A model generated the notes under the pieces. That model was not told the origin of the DNA. It did no database searches and worked only from the letters and a program-made list of their open reading frames with translations. From NCBI GenBank assembly GCA_003255025.1, contig QANY01008257.1, positions 382,019 through 446,018 on the forward strand: 64,000 bases of DNA. Direction: 5' to 3'. Position numbers and translations under genes: made by a program. This DNA comes from Datisca glomerata (lineage: Eukaryota > Streptophyta > Magnoliopsida > Cucurbitales > Datiscaceae). Below are positions 57,538 to 64,000 of this stretch, one piece after another. Each line of letters starts with the position of its first letter. Positions within the stretch are counted from its first letter, which is position 1.

Positions 57538-59370
57538 ATAAGGTTCTTGATTATGCATATTATGTAATTAAACGTATGTATGGATGGATGCTGTGATATT
57601 GGAATATCTTTTTGTATAGTAAATTCAAAACATGTTTGAATATGTTTTATAAATGGATCATGATTGATTGGCTCTAGGTATTAATTTTCAATTCTAGAAT
57701 TGATACACTCCAAAATTTTGACATAAGATTTTATGTAATTTAATTTTGCAAGTGTCATATCGTTAAATTTCATGTAAATCCGTCTCGAACGCGTTTCGAA
57801 CGGATCACCGCACGCACCTCCAGGTCCATCGTGTCGTGCACTTCATGCCACGCCGCCACTACCACCGGTCGCCGCTACTCCACCGCTTGCCATTGTGACC
57901 CTGTGTAGCGACTAAGGTTTGTGAAACCCTAGGCGATAACAATTGGGGTTTAGAAAATCCTGTGATGTTTTGAGAAACACTTATCCTATCTTTTATCTTT
58001 TAAATTTTGAATTTTAAATTGATAAAAGATAAATTGAAACCATGCATAGTGATTAGGGTTTGTGAAACCCTAGACGATAACAATTTGGATTTAGGAAATC
58101 CTGTGATGTTTTGAGAAACACTTATCCTATCTTTTATCTTTTAAATTTTGAATTTTAAACGGATAAAAGATAATTGGAATTCAAAAAATAATTATCTATT
58201 TTATCTTTTGAATTTTTAATTCAAAAGATAATTATCTATTTATTTTTTTATCTTTTGAATTTTGAATTCAAAAGATAATTATCTATTTCATCTTTTTATC
58301 TTTTGAATTTTAAATTTTAAAAGGATATTTAATTAAGAAAATAGTTTTCCTTAATTAAAGGGTTTTGATCAAAGCTTGCAGATTATAATGAGACTTGACC
58401 TTGGTAAGAGTGGCGGAACTTCCCGAAGGAGGTTGTTACATACGCCATGAAGACTAACATTTAAATTATTATAATTTAATTATTGTTCTTTTTTATGGGT
58501 CGTAATTAGAAATGAGCCATAGAGAGGTTAATTTTGAATGTATGGTTTATTATTAATCTCGCATCCTCATATAACAAGCCATATAGAAATAGGGATATGC
58601 CAATATCAAATTGTCATGTAGCATGTACATGCATCATTGTAGTTTAAATTTATAATGTCTTATAATTTGAAATATAATGCAAATTTTATAAAAGTCATAA
58701 ATTTTAAATTATGATTTAAATTTTATAATTTTTGAAACTTGTTTTTTTTTCAAATTAATAAAGTGTTATATGTTTTTGAAAAAATAACGAAAAATCCATT
58801 TTTTCAAAAACTAAATGTGATGGTCGTTTACGTTGAAACGTTCCCAAGATGTCTATCGTAAACTTGATCATGGCACGAGGAATAGTTTAGAGTCGCCCTA
58901 GAAGTCCTCTCTTCATATGGAGAAACTTGAGAATGATGTCGCTTTGTGTCATCTAGTTGCTTAAGAAGCTAAAGCTTGTAAAGGAAGTGATGAGGTAGGA
59001 TCGTTCCTAGACGGACTGTTAGTTCATGGTAACATTTAAAGCTGATTCGTTGGTTAAACACTTAGACCGAAGCACATTGGAATCCCTCATAGGGGCTAGT
59101 CAATGGAGCTAAGGTGACCAAAACCATTGGTGATTGTTTGAGCTAAATATAGTGACATCTTGAGAAGTGTTAATCAAATGAGAGGAGTCTCGATGCGATA
59201 GGAGGCTGCTTGGGCGTTGTCCTTAGATGAGACAAGCTATCGTTGTTGATCGTAACATCATGAAAAAATATTTTTTATTGGATTTTTAAATATTTAAGTA
59301 TTTGCATCATGTATCATACTTTCTTAAATGATTGAATATTTATTTACACCGCTTATTTATTCTCTTCAGT
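57538..59370 (+). other. Long copia leader with tandem repeats
   Basis: About 1.8 kb separates the primer site from gag, longer than usual. It holds a 141 bp tandem duplication (57906-58046 and 58047-58187, marked by 'ggtttgtgaaaccctag') and then several 'ttttatcttttgaatttt'/'aattcaaaagataattatc' units (58160-58330) able to form stems. No coding sequence was recognised. Confidence 0.6.
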
Positions 59371-59999
59371 AATCATGTCGATATCCCCACTCTCAACCAT
59401 TTTAAACGTGAACAAATTGACTGGTGTAAATTACGTGAATTGGAAACATAATCACGTATTGTGCTGACGATAGAAAAGCACAAGTTCATGTCCAACACCC
59501 CTCGTCCTCTTGAGCCTATTGTTGAATCGACTCAAGATAAAATTGTTGCTTATGCTTCTTGGTTGCTTCTGATGAGATCGCCAGGTGTTACATCTTGGCT
59601 TTTGTTAGCAATGTGTTGCAACATCAGCATCAGAACATAGAAATTGTTACTGAGATGATGTTGAACATTACCGAAATGTTTGGAGATCAAGGTCGTTAAG
59701 CCAAACAAGCTGCTGTGCGAAACTTCATGAATTGCTAGATGAAACCTGGACCTCTTGTAAGACAAAACATGATGTTGATCATAAGTTATCTGAATGAGAT
59801 GTAGATCATGAGTTCTGAGATAGATCGTAAAACCCTGTTAGACACTTTTGAGAACTTCACACTTAATTATTCGATGAAGAAGTTGAGGTACTTTCTTCCA
59901 GAGCCTATGAAGGAATTGCAAGCTGCTGAGACCCTATTTCTGAAGGGAAAGAGGAACAAACATATCATCAGTCAACAAATGCAACAATATCATCTTATA
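59371..59999 (+). pseudogene. Copia gag relic (UBN2-type)
   Basis: MSISPLSTILNVNKLTGVNY and VNWKHN open the gag. Across frameshifts follow EIARCYILAFVSNVLQHQHQ, MFGDQGR, SEIDRKTLLDTFENFTLNYS and MKELQAAETLFLKGK. These are familiar blocks of a common plant copia gag. It ends abruptly at the fusion with LTR sequence near 60000. Confidence 0.8.
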
Positions 60000-61338
60000 T
60001 TGGAGTTATATGATTCATAGATATGAAAATTCGTGGTGAGATTATAAATACAACAATACCACATTTATGCTTTATTGATGGGTGTGTAAATAAATTAACT
60101 TGGTCAAGTATTCGATGAAATTTCGATGCAATGAATAATTGAATTAGACATGGCGAACTGTACGAAACAATTCACTGTTATGTCTTTTTTATTCACGGAC
60201 AATAAAGGAGTTAAGGAAATAATAACTAGATGGGTAAAAGGGTAGTTTTATATCTCGCTCTTGTTACTGATATTCACGAAGGGTAATATGTTAAAATATT
60301 CTGTGGACTGTGAAATAAAAGATTTTATTTGCACCAACAGAAAATGTAGCGCACATGAATTGAGAGTTGCTTCGACATCGGACCTATAGTGGAGTTGTAC
60401 GATATCAGGATTAAATAGGTCGGGAATTTATAGAGATAAATTCGTTGAGCATTTGAATCATATAGCTTTATTCATGTGGTTTCATTTAGTTTCAGCGGTA
60501 GCTCTTAAGGACATGAATGAAAAACAACATCAGTTGGATAAAAAACGTGTGTTTGAAACAAGATACACTTCCCGAACTTATATGTAATGAGTGTCTTCAC
60601 TAAAGTAGTGAAAAACAAAATTAATGTTCAAATTAATTAATTTATTATTTTTTAATTATTGGACAATTGGTGAATAAAAGAAATTAATTAATTAATTAAT
60701 AGAGATCAATTTAATTTATCAATTATGCATTATGTATTTGGATACAGTATTGACTCTAGGGGAGATGTGTAATTTTCAGCAATAGCAAAGTAAAAGGGAT
60801 AATTTTTGGATATTTACAATATAGAGGTATATGTGCAAATTCTGTAATTATTATATAAGGCACGACAATCAGGTTGCATCACTAACACTAAACATAGTGT
60901 GATTAGACATAGTAGAGAAAATAGATTCTCTCCCTTCCGTAACTGTTGTCGCCTAAAACTAAGAGGTTGAAGGAAAAACTCGATTTTTCTTCTCTAGTTG
61001 TTTTGAGAGCCTACACTCAATTCCTGATCAACATCCGATTGAGATAAATTTCTGAATCCTACGAGTGGTTGTTGGTGTGAAGACCGATTCAAGTTCTATG
61101 AATAACGAAGAACACAAGATAATCAATTAAATTCCACCAAGTCAGAAAATCTATGATACAATAAAGGTATAATATTATTTCTACCTCTTCTAAATACGTC
61201 AATCAATATATGCATAATCATAAAAGGTTTTATATTTAATATGATTATATACTTGATGTGAAATTTTTTTGATTTTCCTCCCACAAATCGTTCGTGGTTC
61301 ATTGATCTTTTCGCAAATTTTTAAAACCCCATCCAACA
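60000..61338 (+). repeat. Truncated 3' LTR of the deleted copia element
   Basis: Collinear with about 56195-57523 and ends atccaaca. The first roughly 550 bp of the LTR are missing. Confidence 0.85.
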
Positions 61339-62100
61339 CCACCTCCTTCATGTTTGAATTCAACCTTCTTTTACTTTCAATGGTGGGTTTGCAACTGTCC
61401 TCCATTAAAATTCGATGCATACACAAAGAAGGGTTGATTCCCTTAATATTTGCTACACTCCATCCAAGAGTTTTCTTATACTTTCCTAGTACTTACAACA
61501 ACTTTTCTTCTTCTTTACTTAACTCTGAGGAGATAATCATAGGTAGAGTCTCAAAGTTTCCAAGATAAGCATAATGAAGATGAGAAGGTAACGGCTATAA
61601 GGTCAGTGTAGGGGCGACTTCATGCTCGACATGGACTTTGTGGGTGCAACAGCTAGCTGCTCAAATTCCTATTGGTGTCTTGGAGATGTGTATTGTGGCA
61701 CGGACTCCAGATAATTAACCATCTCCAGAATTCTCAGCTCGTCTTTAATCATCTTATAGTCTTGTACGAAGATAGCTCCCAAGGATCTTCGAGATATTGA
61801 GTTGAGATGTGTTGAACAATAACTTGATCTATCACCTACGATCTGAAGCAATACTCAGAATCAAGTGGGTACTTTGTTGTACCAAATAAACCAAACTCTA
61901 CTTCTTGATCTACAACTCTTAAAATTAATGAACATTTTTCTATGTCAATCGGTGTTCTTTCTGTGATCAATAATACCCTCCCTAAAATAATAGGGTCTCT
62001 ACATCTTTTTCCATATCTAGGACCAGAAAATCAGCAGGGAATACGACTTTGTAAACCTTGATCAGCACATATGAGGCGATTCGGTCGATACTTTGGGGTT
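61339..62100 (-). pseudogene. Athila protease end and start of reverse transcriptase
   Basis: On the minus strand: SIDRIASYVLIKVYKVVFPA and DFLVLDME (near 62020-62090), then IILGRVLLITERTPIDIEK (decayed LGRPFL protease motif), then after a gap IISSELSKEEEKLL, INPSLCMHRILMEDSCKPTI and RRLNSNMKEV at the copia boundary. These residues immediately precede the reverse transcriptase piece at 55091-55635. Confidence 0.75.
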
Positions 62101-63617
62101 TTTTGTTTTTCCTTCATGCATCATCGAATAGAACATCTCAAGGTATTGGAGGATTATAATGCATGATAGCTGGTGTTGGAGTTGAAGATTGTGAGATTAA
62201 ACTATTGAAGTTGAAGTTTGTTGGTCTGCTGTAATTTTATTGTTGTCAGATTGAACATGAAGTTTGTTGGTCTGCTGTAATTTTTGTAATTTTATTGATG
62301 TTAGATTGAAGCTGAACTTTGTCGGCCTCTTGTAATTTTATTGTTATGAGATTGATCTTTTAGTCTTTTTTGAGAGAAATTATATGAAAAAGTTTGTTTG
62401 GGGAAGTTATATGAAAGGGGATGAATAAATTGTATATGAAGCAAATCTGGCATCTGAATAACCGAATTTATTACAACCGACCGAACCGAGCCTATAACTT
62501 TAGTTCGATTCGGTTTGGTTCTTTTACGCAGATTGATTTCATTCAGTTCGAGGTCCTAGATTACTGATTAATTTGGTTGATGATTGAATCAAACCGTGTA
62601 CACCCCTGACTATTTGTGCCGCTTAGTTTGATTGTAGTGTGTTGTGTAATCGAGTTTGTATTTTGTATGTCGCATACTAGGACAGTGTGATCTAATGTTG
62701 TCACACATCACCCAATTTTATCCTTTTTTGTTGATTAAAATGTTCAAGTATCTCAATCTTTACACATAGGGTTTAAAGGAATAGAACGAACAAAAAGAGT
62801 GCATAGATTACATCTATCCTTAAAGCACCCAAAGTCGATTCCATCTATCCTTAAAGCACCGAAAGTGGTTTTAGTACCGGTATATCCTATATGTACTTTT
62901 AGTTAAAGTCGGTGACTCTCTTAGAGTTCTCACAAATTGACCCTTCCGAGCCGCTTGATACACTGTCTCCCTTCAATCCTTTGAGAGAAATGCGATAAAG
63001 GGAAGGATAAAGGGAAGGAAATTTATGGACTGACCCCACAATTTGAATTGAACATTACTTTTTAAATCTTATCAATGATTGAAGAGATCCATCTCACATC
63101 AATAACTCGGGCCGATCACCTAAGGGAATTGGTCTGGTATTTCGCTTTTCCCATGTACGTACATCAGCTTGTTAGTGCTTGGAATATTTTTCAACTCATA
63201 CCCTAGCCATTAGGGTTGTTGTGGACAATGCCTCTTTGACATATTTTTCCTCTTAACACCATATGCTCAAGAAATGGAGATTTAAACATCAAAACTAGCG
63301 TCTTTGTACGCTGAGATCAAAATACAAGTAGTACTTTTACATTTTAGCCTTAAACACAATACCTATAACTAAAACAAATAACTTGCAAATCACCAAAATA
63401 AGTTAGAACCAAAATGGACTCCCCTCAACAAAATCAAGCTAGTTTTTTATTGAAACAATTTCTCTTAATTTCCACAAAGAACTGACATTAAAGATTATGA
63501 CAATATTAAAAATGCTACATTAAATTCTACACTTGAAGAAGAGAACTTCGTGGAAGGAAAAAACCGCCAGAGATTGAAAGTAAGCCTCTAGAGAACTTGT
63601 ACAAAAAGAGAACGCAC
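62101..63617. other. Intergenic DNA with short repeats
   Basis: 62195-62357 is a three-unit tandem repeat of about 57 bp ('gaagtttgttggtctgctgtaattttattg'-like, in variants). 62440-62610 holds inverted 'accgaaccgag' and 'attcggtttggttc' sequence ending 'gtgtacacccctga', which looks like a hAT-type MITE end. 62809-62870 duplicates 'catctatccttaaagcacc'. The part next to 63617 should be the 3' flank of the glycosyltransferase gene. Confidence 0.45.
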
Positions 63618-63921
63618 CTAGTAGTTTTTTTTCCATTCTTCAAACAACTTGGCAAGGGCTCTAGTAGAGGAACCAGTCTCGGTCTTTGCTGCAAACGCCC
63701 TTTCTTTCATTTTCAATGCTCTTTCTCTAAGCTGTTTTCCTTCCTTTGATTCCATCAATTCTCTCACCCTTTTCTCTACCTCAATTCCCTTCACAATCCC
63801 ATCTTCTTCACTCTGCTCTACTTTAATTGCCATCTGCATGTCATTTACCATTACATCAGCGTTCAAACGCTGTTCCGCATAGAGTGGCCACGCCACAAGC
63901 GGGACTCCGGCAATCACCGCT

Positions 63922-63953
<32 letters not shown>

Positions 63954-64000
63954 AAAACCACCCACTGCTACCTTAGTAAGCACCTCCACTTGCGGTGCCC
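63618..64000 (-). CDS. UDP-glycosyltransferase, C-terminal end (partial)
   Basis: The minus-strand frame enters from the right edge with [14 protein letters not shown]. It continues [20 protein letters not shown] and [16 protein letters not shown], then a helical tail ending FEEWKKNY before the stop at 63618. This is most of the plant PSPG box, where HCGWNS contacts the UDP sugar and the final E-Q pair favours UDP-glucose. Such family 1 enzymes glucosylate hormones and secondary metabolites in the cytosol. The tail ([20 protein letters not shown]) suggests the UGT71/88 side of the family. The N-terminal acceptor-binding half lies outside the window, so the acceptor cannot be judged. The visible part is intact. 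Confidence 0.93.

Larger units (their letters stand above)
55641..61338 (+). mobile_element. Deleted copia element with a truncated 3' LTR
   Basis: 5' LTR 55641-57523, primer site, a long leader, a gag relic (59371-59999) and a 3' LTR missing its first part (about 60000-61338). Protease, integrase, reverse transcriptase and RNase H are absent, removed by one internal deletion that also took the start of the 3' LTR. It inserted in the Athila reverse transcriptase between NMKEVV and HAEVLKLL. The 5-base flanks (ccaca left, ccacc right) are consistent with a target duplication with one change. Confidence 0.8.
45490..62100 (-). mobile_element. Athila-type gypsy relic, split by two copia elements
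   Basis: In minus-strand order: protease end (61880-62100), reverse-transcriptase start (61340-61560), copia insertion 55641-61338, reverse transcriptase (55091-55635), degraded RNase H region (54000-55090), integrase start (53879-53977), SIRE-type insertion 46130-53878, and the rest of the integrase (45490-46124). At each insertion the interrupted protein resumes on the far side. No LTRs were identified. Stops throughout. Confidence 0.75.

Noticed and set aside
1..64000. tRNA, rRNA, CRISPR or organelle-derived sequence
   Set aside because: No tRNA fold, rRNA core sequence, spaced repeat array or long plastid-like or mitochondrial-like coding block was seen. The only tRNA-related sequences are the retrotransposon primer sites.

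Overview
The window is nuclear DNA of a flowering plant, most likely a core eudicot. It is AT-rich, its genes carry introns, and it holds Ty3/gypsy, Ty1/copia, LINE, Mutator-like (MULE) and CACTA-like debris. The species cannot be named from what I see. Only two ordinary plant genes are evident: a complete four-exon NRT1/PTR-family (NPF) transporter on the minus strand (33314-36538), and the 3' end of a UDP-glycosyltransferase on the minus strand that runs off the right edge (63618-64000). Almost everything else is nested, broken transposable elements.

Layout. 1-5.0 kb: AT-rich, gene-free, with small tandem repeats and a 225-base assembly gap (2320-2544). 5.08-10.91 kb: a minus-strand MULE whose transposase N-terminus is split by a 4.5 kb insert. 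The insert ends at 9816 in a CACTA-like terminus and carries exon fragments of at least two host genes (NAD-isocitrate dehydrogenase and a conserved plant protein). 11-14.7 kb: repeats, including one copy of a 0.9 kb dispersed repeat. 14.72-32.94 kb: one LINE, bounded by an 18 bp target-site duplication and split by a degenerate minus-strand Tat/Ogre-type gypsy element (about 17.6-29.86 kb). That gypsy element has an extra ORF before gag, a G-patch domain after the protease, a second RNase H, a tRNA-Arg-type primer site, and an internal inverted block at the start of its reverse transcriptase.

33.3-36.5 kb: the NPF gene. 36.6-41.9 kb: a Ulp1-like peptidase relic, palindrome-rich repeats, a copia-type LTR and a 5'-truncated LINE. 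41.97-44.0 kb: a gypsy reverse transcriptase relic and the second copy of the 0.9 kb repeat. 44.2-44.5 kb: a Glu/Lys-rich coding relic. 45.4-62.1 kb: an Athila-type gypsy relic on the minus strand, broken by two copia insertions. One is a SIRE/Maximus-type element (46130-53878) with both LTRs; the other is a deleted copia element (55641-61338). Each insertion can be placed because the interrupted Athila protein resumes on the other side and short target-site duplications remain. The SIRE element carries two DNA-repair-like scars: a reversed piece of chromovirus integrase, and a 33 bp inverted copy of its own sequence.

The order of events can be read from the nesting. The MULE preceded the CACTA-like insert, the LINE preceded the Tat/Ogre element, and Athila preceded both copia elements. 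None of the elements looks able to move by itself. Coding names come from motif recognition by eye; no database search was possible.
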